A program made the position numbers and the translations under genes. From NCBI GenBank assembly GCA_007922305.1, contig ML677476.1, positions 563,675-627,674 on the forward strand: a stretch of 64,000 bases of DNA. Direction: 5' to 3'. The notes beneath the pieces were generated by a model. It had not been told where the DNA came from. It was given only the letters and a program-made list of their open reading frames with translations, and did no database searches. Shown in pieces: positions 10,945 to 22,892 of this stretch (position 1 is its first letter; each line of letters begins with the position of its first letter). This DNA is from Dermatemys mawii. Its lineage: Eukaryota > Chordata > Testudines > Dermatemydidae.

Positions 10945-11957
10945 AGAGAGCCTATCTGGGAGTGCCAGTGGTGGTGTGAAGATATTCCCATTATAGTTCT
11001 GCTTTTACTATGTACAGATGGCCAGTCTGGAGTAGGCAACCATAGTATTCTCACATCATATGAGATTTTTGCCTCCTAACTGGGACTTTTGCACATAGAT
11101 CAGGGTATTCTGTGTTGTAAGTTCCACACTGTCTCCTCAATATCTCTGCCTTGTGCTCATTTTTGCAGGGAGTGGAACATTGGAGGCTAATGCCCTCAAC
11201 AAACTATGAAAAACATCTGCCAAAAGAGAATCTTGTTTTCCTTTGCAAAGTCCCTTCAGAACTGTCAGACCCTATTCCGGTTGGTCTGATGCCCGATAAC
11301 TTTAAATAGTACTAAATGCTACTGTCTACTCTGGACAGTGTACTTCCTCCCCAGGAAAATGAACCCTTTAGGGTGTGACTTTTAAGTTCTTATAACAACT
11401 GAGCCAGAAAACAATTGAGGCCAAACCTACCTCATCTCTCGTTTTATCTGGCTCGTATCACTTAACAGCTTCTAAATTGTTGACATTTTCCCTTCAAGCT
11501 CCTTGTTTTTTTGATATTTTCTCTGGACTCTGTTATCAACAAGCAAACAAAAAGCCTAATGAACTTGGAGACGTCATTGCCAGAATGTCCCATTTATTCA
11601 TTTTTGGCATGAAACATTTAGTGTTTTCATTTTGAAGCCACTTTTTGTTTTGAATGTTTTAATTTTTTTTTATTACTTTATCTGTCACTTTATCGAGTTC
11701 ATGTCCCTCAATGGCTTCTACAATTTATGACTTTTCCCCTCCAATCTCCTTGGGGTTTTTGATCTTTTGTCTGGACTCTATAATCTAGTATTTCATTTGC
11801 GTCTCCTCCATGACCTAGTGATCCGAGTGGAGCTCTGCTTTATTTACCTTTCCTCTCATTTGGATTGTGACTTTGGTAGTAAGGATGGGCTCAAGCTGTG
11901 AAAATCAGAAAATTCCTTGCATTCAGAGTTGTTCAGGTTTATGTCTATGTTTCGGTC
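10945..11957. other. Intergenic, no feature recognised
   Basis: AT-leaning DNA with no gene or named repeat that I can support. Confidence 0.4.
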
Positions 11958-12613
11958 TGTTACGGAGATAGGGCCACAACTGTGAAATTTGGATGTGAAC
12001 ATTCTGAAAACTGGGAAATCATCTGTATTGTTTCTTATTTAATATTACCTATGACCGTGTTCAATTTGGTATTGTTACCTGTTGGAATGCATAGTGAAAT
12101 CAACGAAGGCTGTAAAGGGTTAAGAAACCCAGAAAGGGTAAATGATGGTCCTGCTTCAAAGGAACTGAGATCACCACTGGTGACGAACCTACCTGGATGT
12201 TTTTATCTTCTCAAGACTGGGGCTGAGAGAAAAAGACCATGAGTGGTTGGAAAGGTGCCCCTGACAGGAAGGGAAGCAGGAGATGATCAGCTCAGCGGAA
12301 AACTGACAGAGACACAGAGTCAGCGTGCAGTGGGGATGATCCCTAGACTGGCTGGTTAAGAATCACGTTCAGCAGCAAGCAAGCTGCAACTTCAAGACTA
12401 AGTCATGTCTAAGTAGGGACTGGAGAGGACGGCCAAGCATTGGTTAGAGAATGTGTCTATAAGGTTTGCTTGTTATTTTAAATCTGCTTTTCTGAGCTCT
12501 GTGTACTATTTGGGCAAAATAAATCATATTTTTATTTTGGGAAAACTGCTTGTGTGTCACTACTTGCTATTACTGACCACAGGGTTCAGGCCAGTTGGAC
12601 CTGCTAGGTAACA
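11958..12613 (+). repeat. Possible solo LTR, weakly supported
   Basis: The stretch begins TGTTAC and ends GTAACA and holds AATAAA in GGCAAAATAAATCA near 12520, a layout like an LTR. The five flanking bases (CGGTC and CAGTT) do not match, so this may be coincidence. Confidence 0.3.
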
Positions 12614-14340
12614 CAGTTGCCACTCAGGTAGATGTAACACAGAGACCCATTTGGGGAGTGATTGGATTGCACTCCAGGCTCCTCCTCTCCTCCACCCCAA
12701 CCAAAGAGAAATGGAGGCACAGGCCTGCCACCGGAAAGGGATGCACTCAGGTGATTGGAAAACGGACTCAGAAGGGGAAGGCTACCCAGGGGCCATGACA
12801 AACACAGGTTTCACTTTAAAACATTCCTCCCAGCATGACAATCTCAAGCACCTGAAGACATCCTAGGAAGCTGCTCTAAAGTTGGGAGTGAGTTAGAGGT
12901 TCCTTCTCAAATGAGTCCATAGTATCTCCTAAGCCAACGATCAGTCATATCTTTGTTTTTGATTTTTTTTTTAATGAAATGGGCTGTGGATGGGATTTTA
13001 AACACCTTTACACTGCATTGCCTTAATACATCCTTTAAAAAATAGTAGCTGTATTAAAAAAACTTAATATCAATCTGCTGCAAAGTTAAACATACCCACG
13101 TAACAGGAGTTGTTTGTACACCAGAGAAAGCTTTGATACTTTTAAATGAGTTGCCTGTAGGCAGGAAAGGTAATAAAACATTCTTTGAAACATTAGACTC
13201 AGTATTGTATCTTGAGAAATGGAGTTTCAGGGATTTTTTTTCTGTTCATTGTTTACTAGACTGTATTTTTATGTGCTTACTTTCTAAATAACTGCATGCA
13301 TGTCATTTTTCATGTGGATCTGTGATGAATATATTGGTATGTGTCAAAATTATAACTACATAATTCTGCCTCCTATGAGGTCCTGATTCAACAGAGAAAT
13401 TAATAGTGTAGAGACGTTCATGTATAGTTCTGTTTTGACTATAGATACGTTTACAACAAATGCATGTTCAGAGAGATAAGAGCAAGTATAGAAGAAAACT
13501 AAGTCTTATCTGTGAAAGCTTATGGAACAGCCTTTAAGTTTTGTGGGCTCTTAAACTAAATAAGTAACTTACTTAAATTATAAGAATTTTACTTGTCAAG
13601 TTTTGAACATATGCCTTAAAGTAACCTACTAGTCTGATGGCTTATATCCAATTAAGGGCATTTTGAATTTTAAAATACACCTAGGACTGTACCAACTCCT
13701 CTCCCAAAAATGAAACAAGCAGAAAACCCAATGATCCGAGAAAGAAAAAACTGTTGGTTTTTTTCCCATATTTTCCATTACAAGTTCCTTGATCCCAGGC
13801 TTGAGAGCCAGGAATTACTGAGTTCTAAACCCATCTCTGACTGGGTTTTCTGCCTCATGTCCCGTTCCTTTTTTGTTATTGTTGAATTGTTAGAACTTTT
13901 GGTTCATTTATACATTGATGTGTCTATTTCCACCTATTTCACCCTGTCTCTTAACCCCTACCATTCCCTATGTAATGGTGCATAGCATGCTTTTGGCCGG
14001 GGGATAGGTTTCAATGTTTAAGAAAATGAAATTAAAACCATGATTATTGTCTGCATTGGCACCTGCTGGCTCCCCACTGCCACTGTAATAGATGCAGACA
14101 TAATGTCACAACAACACACTGACTCACTGAGAATAACCCAATGATCTTGATATCCCATCTGATTGCTATATGTAGTATCAGGGAATGCTCATAAATATCC
14201 ACTTTGAATACATTTGAGTAGTTACATGGTAGATAGTAGAACTGAAGAAACATATATGATACCATATTCCACTGGAACATGCAGGTCTGTTGAAGTCAAA
14301 ATGCTTTATAATATCAAGTCCATTAGCCAGAATTTTGTTT
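12614..14340. other. Intergenic, no feature recognised
   Basis: Mostly AT-rich DNA with short homopolymers. No coding region or clear repeat boundary is visible. Confidence 0.4.
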
Positions 14341-14344
14341 TAAA

Positions 14345-14452
14345 AAGAGGGAGTGCAGGGGCATCTGCAGGGGGATGTAGACGCGATAAATCAATCCCCA
14401 ATAGATCAATCACTACCTGCCGATCGGGCAGGTAGTGTAGACATACCCTGAC
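14345..14452. repeat. Fragment of a Harbinger-like miniature element
   Basis: GATCGGGCAGGTAGTGTAGACATACCC has the inverse of the GGNNTTGTCTACAC terminus seen at 57499. The fragment also carries ATAGATCAATCACTACC. The other end is not seen. Confidence 0.45.
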
Positions 14453-14599
14453 AGTGGAATGCAATTGACCTCTGCTGAAAGGTAGCAATACCTCAGTAAC
14501 AATGGTATCAAACACAAAAAGGTTTAATTATACCATGCAAGAGTTAATAGTCTAGTTGAGTGAGAGAACAGACTGCTGAAAGATGTTTACAAGTGACAC

Positions 14600-14715
14600 C
14601 ATGTGTTCTGTTCTTGCCACTGACCTACTGGGTGACCCTGCATAAATCTCTGTACTTCAGTACCCCAGTACGGATAATGATACTGATCTCCTTTGTAAAA
14701 GGCCTTGAAGTTTAT
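14600..14715 (+). repeat. MIR-like SINE fragment
   Basis: CTTGCCACTGACCTACTGGG...CCTGCATAAATCTCTGTACTTCAGTACCCC...GGATAATGATACTGATCTCC follows the order of the MIR core, strongly diverged. Confidence 0.5.
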
Positions 14716-14728
14716 ATATGAAAAGGCT

Positions 14729-14880
14729 ATATCATAGAATATCAGGGTTAGAAGGGACCTCAGGAGGTCATCTAGTCCAACCCCCTGCTCAAAGCAGGAC
14801 CAGTCCTCAACTAAATCTTCCTCCCCAACTAAATCATCAATTTGCTAGGACAGGACCTGTTTTTGAAAATCCCAGATTAA
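14729..14880 (-). repeat. CR1 LINE 3' end, antisense
   Basis: ATCATAGAATATCAGGGTTA, then GAAGGGACCTCAGGAGGTCA and TAGTCCAACCCCCTGCTCAA: the reverse complement of the same CR1 tail type as at 10400-10494. Confidence 0.9.
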
Positions 14881-14884
14881 CTCC

Positions 14885-16150
14885 TCTCCTCTTTTATTCT
14901 TATAGCCCTTTGGGAATATATAGAGGTTTGTTTTACAACATCTCTCTTGTAAGTTTAAAATTTAAATCTGAACATACTGCATTTTCCAAAACACTTTAAA
15001 AGGTTTATTATTATTACTCTGTCAGATCCTCTTGTCACACTATCTTGAAAAACGGCATTATCAATAGATGCAGTCAAGGCAATTTTATATTCCTTCCATA
15101 GTTCTGAGAACTGAACCATGGGGTGAATCTTTCTTTAAAATGTCTACTGTACAATTACAGTTATTCTAAAGCCGGTGCTGACTTCTAAAGCATCGACATA
15201 AATAGGGAAAGCTGCTGATCTGTGCTCCAAGGCCTCCAAACTAAAGGCACAGTGGACAGAATACCTTTTGGCTTTATAATCAAGTTTAAAAACATGTACT
15301 AGTTGGGATTATGAGTGTGCTGCCTGTACCCAGCCTACCTGCAAAGCTGGCTTGTATTCATATTCCATACCACCCTGGAAGTCATAAGAACTCTGCTTAA
15401 CCTGCAGTTTCACTTAACAAGAGTTTGCTTATTGTGAGCTGTACTGTATTAGAAAATTATTTTTAAAAAATAATTAAGCAATTGGTAAAAGGTGAAAAGT
15501 TTATATAATCAGATGAGGTTCTTAGACCTTTTGACTCATTCTTGTAAGATTGAATAGTAAAGCAGATCATGTGTTATAATCCCAGGGTCTGGAAATTTTG
15601 ACATATATAAAGTTACTTGCCTTGATTTTGTGCTCTTTTCTACAGGACAAACTGGATAACGAAGTTGCAAAAAAAAAATCATATGCTCATTACGGTGTGT
15701 TTTATTATATAAATTAAAAACAGCTAATCAGTGTTTGAATAACAAAGATAATTAGGTTTCCTTCTGCCTTTTGGTTAAAACCAAACATAAGGTTTCTATT
15801 CTCTTTGTTTTGTTTTTCCTGCCTCGCCCTGGAAGATGATTGATTTCATGTTACAACTTCCTAGCTTTGGAGATCAGGACGTTTAGTGATACTCCTTTAC
15901 TCCCCCATGGTCTCATTCCTTCAGTGCCTCTGCAGACAAAACTCACAAGGGCTTCAGCTCTCCCTGACTGCACTAATTTTGATCATCAGGTCATCACTTT
16001 GCAGAAACATGGGATATCACGTAACTCAATTCTAAGTATGATATTTATTCCTAATGAAAAAAGAACACAGTTCAATATGCGTGAAGTACACTAGATTCAT
16101 TAAAAGTATCCAGAGGATATTACACTGGGAAAGAATAACGATACCCTCAC
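14885..16150. other. Intergenic, no feature recognised
   Basis: AT-rich DNA without coding or repeat signals that I can name. Confidence 0.4.
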
Positions 16151-16151
16151 T

Positions 16152-16749
16152 CAGTGGCTCCCAAACTTTAACAGCCTGTGAACTCCTTTCATGAAAATAT
16201 CTAATCTCACAACCCCTTCAAAAAATGAATATTTCCAGGGATTTTCCCCCTTACCTGAGCATAAATTATAGAAGCAGTGATCTTAGAAATAATTTGGATT
16301 TTTTGTGACATGCTTACTACTCACTATTTATCATTACATTATTATTTATCATTACATTATTAATTTTATTACATTATGAAAACAGCAGCAGTCTTCTAAG
16401 ATTTCACTTCTGTAGCTCATATTGCTAAGATTAAGCCTCCTACATGTTTCATCAAGGAGTAACAGACATTAAACAGCGTGAAGGTATTTAAGAAGCCAAC
16501 TCAGATAAAGAATTCCTCCCATAACCATTCGGGTCTTGTGCCGTCCAGGCAAAGAATGCACGACTACAACAAAACTTCAACTTGTTCTGCCAGGAACTCA
16601 TGGTCACAGGGCTCAGGCTGATGGCCCCCATGCGGGTTGGGGTCCCTAAGGATGGCTCTGTCCACCCATTACAGAATATTTTTCTGAGAACCTCCAGAAA
16701 CATTTCGCGAACCCACAAGGATTCACGAACCCCAGTTTGGGGACCACTG
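16152..16749. mobile_element. hAT-like non-autonomous DNA transposon
   Basis: Ends CAGTGGCTCCCAAAC and GTTTGGGGACCACTG are inverted with one mismatch in 15. Flanks CCCTCACT (16144-16151) and CCCTAACC (16750-16757) agree at six of eight bases, an aged 8-bp target duplication. No transposase was found. An 18-bp tandem duplication lies inside at 16326-16361. Confidence 0.75.
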
Positions 16750-18360
16750 CCCTAACCTATTCCCACTGATTTAAGTAGAAAATAGATTAGGTCCTACCAG
16801 CATAACTAGGAGTCCCCATCAGAGACTGAGGTCTCTTTACACTAAACACAATACAAACACACAGTAAAAAGTAAAGTAATACAGCAGAACCTGTCTCGAA
16901 CTGCCACTCAAGGATCCAGCAACTACTGATTGATGCTCTTCTAGTAAAGAAAGAATGCTAAGTGCGGAGTCAGTCCCATTCCCAGCCAAGTTAATGGGAA
17001 TGCTGCCATTGACTTCTGTAGCTGCAAGACTGGATCCTAAGCTTGGGGTCTTTTTGTGAAGGGCTGCTAAGGTAACTGTTTGCCCTTGTACAAATTTCAC
17101 CGTATTTCATTATAACAGAGGTCTTACCACCTCAAAATGTTGCCTCCCATGTTAGTGTTACTGGGTTTTTTGCACTATAACAGAGGTAATGCTCATTCAA
17201 ATTTGTGCTTGATTTAAGGGGGGAAATATAAATAGAAAGGTTAACTTATTATACCTATTTAATGGCCTGAACATTATCTGTACTAATTTATTACACAAGG
17301 CAGTTTAATAACTCTTAATTTATAGATATCCTTTATGGTACCATTTAAGAGTTCATGGGGTCCCCATCTGCTGAAGAGAGCTAGGTTTCTGTTTCTGAAG
17401 ATCAAAGCAACATGACTATCCTAGTTAGAGGAAAAGAGCTATCTAAAGGGGTGAAAGTTTCAAAACACAGCCAAATTCTTCTGTCACAATGGTGCAACCC
17501 CATGGACTTAAGGTAGCTGGGTGGGTGTTACAGATATCAGGATTTGGCCATATAAATCTTCATTAGGAGGAAGCTTCATTAGTTCAAGGGTTAGCTGGAG
17601 GTGGTAATGGTGTAGATCTTCATAGCTGTTTTCCTCATTGTGTGCAGGATTGTGTCCCAGAGATAGTAATGTGCCAGATTTTTCCAACGTTTTACTCTGT
17701 GATTATCATCATAAAAGATCTATTGTTGCTGCACTGTGCCAAGTTTTATTTACTGCTTAGTATACTCAAAGGAACTTTGAACTCCTGACCTTTTCTATCC
17801 CCCAGCCTCCTAAACTGAGTAGATTGCTCACAGTAATGAATGACAGTAAGTAATGTCCTCTAATCTTGGCTGATCTCTGTACCTAGCAATCAGACTATCC
17901 AACATACACCCTACTGGGACTTTCAAGGGACACTACTGAAGTCAATGGAATGATTGGATCTCCCCCAATAAGACCATACCCATATACAAAACAATTGAGT
18001 GTCATATTTAGTCTAAAAAGTCGTGGGTCTTGTCTTCTAATTTCGTGTTCTACGTTTCACTCTTCAACAGCAGCATTTGGGGGTTTTTTGTGGAACTTAC
18101 ACAATTCTTGCTCCTTACCTGGGCTCTTTGTTTTAAAGCTGTAGGGCTGCTTGTGTGATTAAAGACTCCTGTATTAAGGACTGGACTCTTGGCTCCCTAG
18201 GCAATTATTCTTTTAAAAGGAACACATCTGCAATCTGCCAAATCTTAAAGAAGACCCTATGCCATTACTCACCTCCTGTATATGTTTTCTATTGTGCATA
18301 GCCAGGAATAAGAAACATTTCTGCCTTCTATTCACAATGAAATTTTCCAATGAGGATGTT
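16750..18360. other. Intergenic, no feature recognised
   Basis: No gene or well-bounded repeat is visible. Short frames in this stretch show no family motif. Confidence 0.4.
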
Positions 18361-18770
18361 TTATATCTGAATAAAGCCGTGACTTCAAGAACTGCCCTGG
18401 CCCCGGTACACACTGCTGCCACCCCGGAGCTGCTCTAGGTAAGTGCTGCTGGGTTGGAACTCGCACTCTGAACCCCTCCTGCACCCCAACGCCCTGCCCT
18501 GAGTCCCCGCCGCACCCCGTACCCTTTCTGCACCCTCTGGGGGCAGGGAAGGGGACAGCGTTGGGGTGGGGTCTTCGGGGAAGGGTTTGGAATGGGGCAG
18601 CGAAGGGGTGGGAAGAGGCGGGGTAGGGGTGGGTCCTCATGGAAGGGGTGGAGTGGGGACAGGACCAGGGGCAGGGACGGTGGGGGTGTCAGTGATGTGG
18701 CCCTCAGGTCGATGCACTAGTCCCCATGTGGCCCTTGTGGTCATTTGAGTTCGAGACCCCCAGTCTAGCA
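18361..18770. repeat. GC-rich interspersed repeat, likely a hAT-like element remnant
   Basis: The GC content rises abruptly, with CCGCCGCACCCCG-type and GGGGTGGG-type tracts. The right side ends TTCGAGACCCCCAGTCTAG, similar to hAT miniature-element termini. The left end is unclear. Confidence 0.4.
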
Positions 18771-18965
18771 CATGATTAGGAGCCAGGCACTCCTAACTTT
18801 TAACCCTAACACTAACGCATGTGGTCTGGAGAAAGTCCTCTATCCTCTCTGCCTCAGTGGAAAGGTGATCTCCCAGGAGGTTTCCACTAACATACAGGAT
18901 CTGTGTACTGGTAGAAAGCAGGAAAATACATGTACGAGTGTTGATCGAGTTGCTAGAGTTTTACA

Positions 18966-19565
18966 CAGGGCTGGCGCTAGCCATTAGGCAACCTAGGCGG
19001 TTGCCTAGGGAAGCAGGAATTGGGAGGGGGTGGTGTACTGGCAGCTTCGGTGGCAATTTGGCGGCTGCTCAACGCCTCTTCTGCCCTCGGCAGCATTTCG
19101 GCGGTGTAACAGGGTGCTGGCTTAGAGGATCAAGCCAGGCCCCTGCTAGCCCATACCCAGTGAGAAGGCACTAGCTGGAGCTGGCTGGGAGGCCACGCCC
19201 TAATTGCCTGAGGGGAGACACCTGCAGGCCTGAGGAGCCAGCTATAAAAGCTGGCAGGCAGGAAGCAGGGGAGACCAGAAGGAGGAGAAGGAGAGAGAGA
19301 CCAGGGAAACAGGAAAGGGAAGAGCATGGGGCTCTAGATCCCTGTAGGCTAGGAGGCTAGCAGTCTCCCTGAGCACTGGTCTGAAGATACCTGTATATAT
19401 TTGTAAATAGTCAGCGGTGGGAACAAACACAGCAATAAAGGACACAGGTGTTGCACATAGAGTGGTGTCCAGGTGTGTTTGTAAAGAGGACCGGCGAGGG
19501 CCTGGTTACAGGCGGTAACTGCACCTCACCAAATTTGCTGGCGGCAGCTTCTCGGCAGGGTAAGG
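18966..19565. mobile_element. hAT-like miniature element interrupted by an LTR
   Basis: It starts CAGGGCTGGCGCTAGCC, followed by AACCTAGGCGGTTGCCTAGG and a GGCGGC-rich body. The body is split at 19104/19511 by the LTR described separately. The 3' terminus was not located with certainty. Confidence 0.5.
19105..19510 (+). mobile_element. Solo LTR (LTR retrotransposon) with 5-bp target duplication
   Basis: 406 bp beginning TGTAACAGGG and ending CCTGGTTACA, flanked by GGCGG at 19100-19104 and again at 19511-19515. It contains a TATA box (TATAAAAG, 19243-19250) and a poly(A) signal (AATAAA, 19434-19439), which set the sense orientation. No internal retrotransposon coding sequence adjoins it, so it is a recombined solo LTR. 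The family is probably Gypsy-like, by inference. Confidence 0.85.
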
Positions 19566-19950
19566 AATATTTTTTTGCTTCAGACCTGCTCCCATTTGAG
19601 TTTTGCAACACTGCTAATGAGAGGTTTACAGTCAGACCAATGTCCCCATTCAGAGCTAGATGGTGGCACTATGCAAGACTGGAGAAAGAACAAGGAGCTC
19701 ACATTTTCCCACACCAAATGACTGACCCAAATTGTAATCTCTGCACCCTCCTGACTTTCTGGGGTGGAAGTCTCTCCAAGAGGGCTGGGTGTGCAGTCTG
19801 CCATGGAAAGAAGCATGTGCTACACTCTAAGGATGGTGCAGCAAGTGAGGTCCTCTTGAGGAACAGAGAGCTCCAACACGTGCCTTGGGCACAGCTCCTC
19901 CCAGGGCTCTTACTCGCCATCACGCTTGGGCCAGGGCAGTATCTCTAAAG

Positions 19951-20242
19951 CAGCGTTTCTCAAAGTTCATTGCACCGCGACCCCCTTCTAACAACAAAAA
20001 TTACTGCATGACTCTGGGAAGGAGGACTGAAGCCAAAGCCCCACTGCCCACGGCAGGGGGCTGAAGCACCAACCCTGCCTCCCTGGAGGGTGCCAAAGCT
20101 TAAGGCTTCAGCCCTGGACAATGGAGCTCAGACTTTGGCTTCAGCCTCGAGCTCCAGCAAGTCTAACACCAGCCCTCACAACCCCATTAAAATGGGGTCC
20201 TGACCCACTTTGGGGTCACAACCCACAGTCTGAGAAATGCTG
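19951..20242. mobile_element. hAT miniature element with perfect 8-bp target duplication
   Basis: Ends CAGCGTTTCTCAAAG and CTGAGAAATGCTG are inverse. CTCTAAAG flanks both sides (19943-19950 and 20243-20250). It is 292 bp long, with a GC-rich interior and no coding capacity. Confidence 0.85.
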
Positions 20243-20936
20243 CTCTAAAGTACAGTTGAGGCTTAAACTTGTAGTTTAAATAATGAAGAGAATCACTGTA
20301 GGATAGAGGCCAGTTCCATGTCTCTGGCATCATTCTCCCACATGCTTCTGATGCTGACTGTTCATGTTTATTATGATAGTGTCTAAGGGCCAACCAAGAA
20401 CGGGACCCCACTGTGCAAGGCACTGCACAGACACAGAAGAATGCACAGTTGATGCCCTGAAGAGCTTACAGTTTAAGACAAGACAGACATAGGGCAGAGG
20501 GGTGGAGGGGAGTGGTGGACCACACAGGCAGCCTGAAAAAATGTCAAGTGGGCGCACATCATGTTAGTTCAACATTGTTGTGTTTGTGTTCTGTTTTGGT
20601 GTGGGGTTTTTATTTTTTATTTTTTTGCAGGGGAGAGAGATGGGATCAGTTAGGAAAGAAAAGTGAAGTGAGAGACAGGACGTAGGCCTGGGAGACAAGT
20701 GAAGCTCAGATGAAAAGATTCTGAGGGAAGGGAAGAGTTGGAGAAAAACTGTAGAAAGTTCTGTGACTGTCCAGAGGATCTCTCCTTTGCCAGCTTCTGT
20801 TCCCGCTATCTGATGTTTGTCTCCTCCCTGCTGTTTTTCCCCAAGGCCACAAGGGAGGGGGTAGGAGAAGGTGAGGCACCACCTGGGTTCTACTGCCACC
20901 CGAGTAGAAGATCTCACCTACACAGCTCTAGGTTCA

Positions 20937-21085
20937 TAGAGTCATAGAATATCAGGGTTGGAAGGGACCTCAGGAGGTCGTGTAGTCCAACCCCCTGCTC
21001 AAAGCAGGACCAACCCCAGCTAAATCATCCCAGCCAGGGCTTTGTCATGCTGGGCCTTAAAAACCTGAAGGATGGAGATTCTGTG
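20937..21085 (-). repeat. CR1 LINE 3' end, antisense
   Basis: CATAGAGTCATAGAATATCA, GGGTTGGAAGGGACCTCAGG, TAGTCCAACCCCCTGCTCAA: an antisense CR1 terminus closely related to the one at 14729. Confidence 0.9.
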
Positions 21086-21404
21086 GGGAGGGTGATCCAG
21101 CGAAGTTCCATTTTACCTCCTCCTGCAAGTGCAGCAGTTCTTGCTTTGGCTGCTTCTGCTGCTACTCTCTGGCAGGCTCCCGTTTTGCAGTTTTCCTCCA
21201 AGATCACATGGAGAGGAGAGGCACAGTCTGGGTCCTATTTCCCATATTGGCAATACAGTTAGAGTCATTGGGTCACCACTTGGGATTGGACCCTGAGACC
21301 TCCAGGGATAAGGGTCCGAACCTTAAGGACTACATCGAACTGGTAGCTGTAGCAGATTTTTTTGTCCTATGTGTATCAGCACAATGGGGATGTATAACCC
21401 ATAG

Positions 21405-21657
21405 CAGGGATTGGGAGCCTTGGCACACGGCCCCCCAAGGTAAGCACCCTTGGTGGGCCCGGCTGGTTTGTTTACCTACCGTGTCCACAGGTGTGGCAGA
21501 TCGCAGCTCCCACTGGCCATGGTTCGCCACTCCAGTCCCATGGGGGCTGGGGGAGTCACGATTGGCCAAACCTGTAGAAGCAGCAGGTAAACAAACTGGC
21601 CAGGCCTGGCAAGGGTGCTTACCCTGGCGAGCCGTGTGCCAAGGTTGCCGATCCCTG
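21405..21657. mobile_element. hAT foldback miniature element
   Basis: The first and last 27 bases are near-perfect inverted repeats (CAGGGATTGGGAGCCTTGG against CCAAGGTTGCCGATCCCTG). Flanks ACCCATAG and ACCCACAG match at seven of eight bases. Subterminal arms (AAGCACCCTTG and CAAGGGTGCTT) extend the foldback. Confidence 0.85.
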
Positions 21658-22020
21658 ACCCACAGTGATCTGGGGGTTACACCAGCCAGCCAAGTGAAAT
21701 CATTGGGTGTTTCACATGAGGAAGAATGGCAGGATTTAGCCCTATGTCATTAAATCTGCCTCAGCTCATATTGTAAGCAGAGTCAGAACAGGCTCTTCCC
21801 TGACATCTGGTGGTGAGTGGTGGAAAAGGACTTTGGGGGTAATCTCATTTGCATGGGCTCACTTACCCCGCCTAGCATGATGGGATTGTTTGCCCAAATG
21901 GTCGCTTTGGCTGCTGTCTCTTTGTTATTAGGGCAGGATAAATAAAGTTGTTGTTATCCTGGTTATGTGAATCAAGGACAGTAGAACTGTACCTAGCATT
22001 TTATGACTCACCCTCAACTA

Positions 22021-22892
22021 TGTAACACTTGCTAGGCAAGGGGCATGGGTTCCAAAGCCTAGTGAATTAAGAGAGGTGTGGGATAGACCTCTGTATTGGG
22101 GGAGAAGTTTTCTGAGCACTGTGAATGGTAGTTATGCTTTTTACTTTTCTTTCCACTGCGGCATGTCAGTGTTAATTTTGATTCTATTAGGAGTTTAGTT
22201 ACAGGTTGCCAAGCTGAGTTCACTTTGGGCTAATAATGTGCTAGTTCTGAAACTGCATCATTAAAGAGCTGAAATGACTGAGTGCTGTGTTAAGTAGTGG
22301 GGGCCTGAAGATATGTTCCTGAGCAGCTGGTGGAGAGGTTTGTGGTGAAGTCTGCAGTAGAATTCCATGGAGAAGCGAAGCAGTTGGCCTTGGACCACAT
22401 AAGGTGCCCCTTAACACCCGTGCCCATTTCTGCCCAGGTTGTGCGGGGGGCAAAACTCTGCAGATGGACTTTTGAACTCTGGGGCTCCACTGACCAGAGA
22501 CTTTTGGGTTGTTGGACTTTTGGATTGTGGGACTTTTGGGACTTCGGGTGACTTTTGGGGTTGCGGGACTCAAGAACCAAAGGGAAAGGACACAGAGCAT
22601 TTTCTGGGGGAAGGCTTCTGGTTCATGGTTTGTTTTATGAATCCTGTTTGTGGTGTTTCCCCAATGTAATGCTGCATTGTTTCTCTCTGTTATTAAAAGG
22701 CTTTTGGTACACTCAGACTATGTGCTTGCAAGAGGGGAAGTATTGCCTCTTAGAGGAACCCAGAGGGATGGTATGTGGTTGTCCCAGGTCACTGGGTGGG
22801 GAGCTGGTTTTGCATTGTGTTATTGGAACGGAACCCCTAGATACTGAACCCGGCCCTTGTTGCTGCCAACTCTGACGGGCAGAAGGGTTACA
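22021..22892 (+). mobile_element. Probable solo LTR, 872 bp
   Basis: It begins TGTAACACTT and ends GAAGGGTTACA, with the same terminal hexamers as the LTR at 19105. ACTAT occurs directly at both borders (22017-22021 and 22892-22896), overlapping the end bases by one. The interior has a GACTTTTGG minisatellite (22498-22570) and a TATTAAAAGG poly(A)-like signal near 22691. It matches my recollection of a Gypsy-type LTR common in turtles. No internal coding region is present. Confidence 0.65.

Noticed and set aside
11958..12613. Confident LTR retrotransposon call
   Set aside because: The terminal hexamers match an LTR pattern, but the flanking 5-mers differ and no relatives are visible, so it is listed only as a weak possibility.
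21208..21753. 181-codon open frame, + strand
   Set aside because: It runs through the hAT foldback element at 21405-21657 and has no protein-family features.
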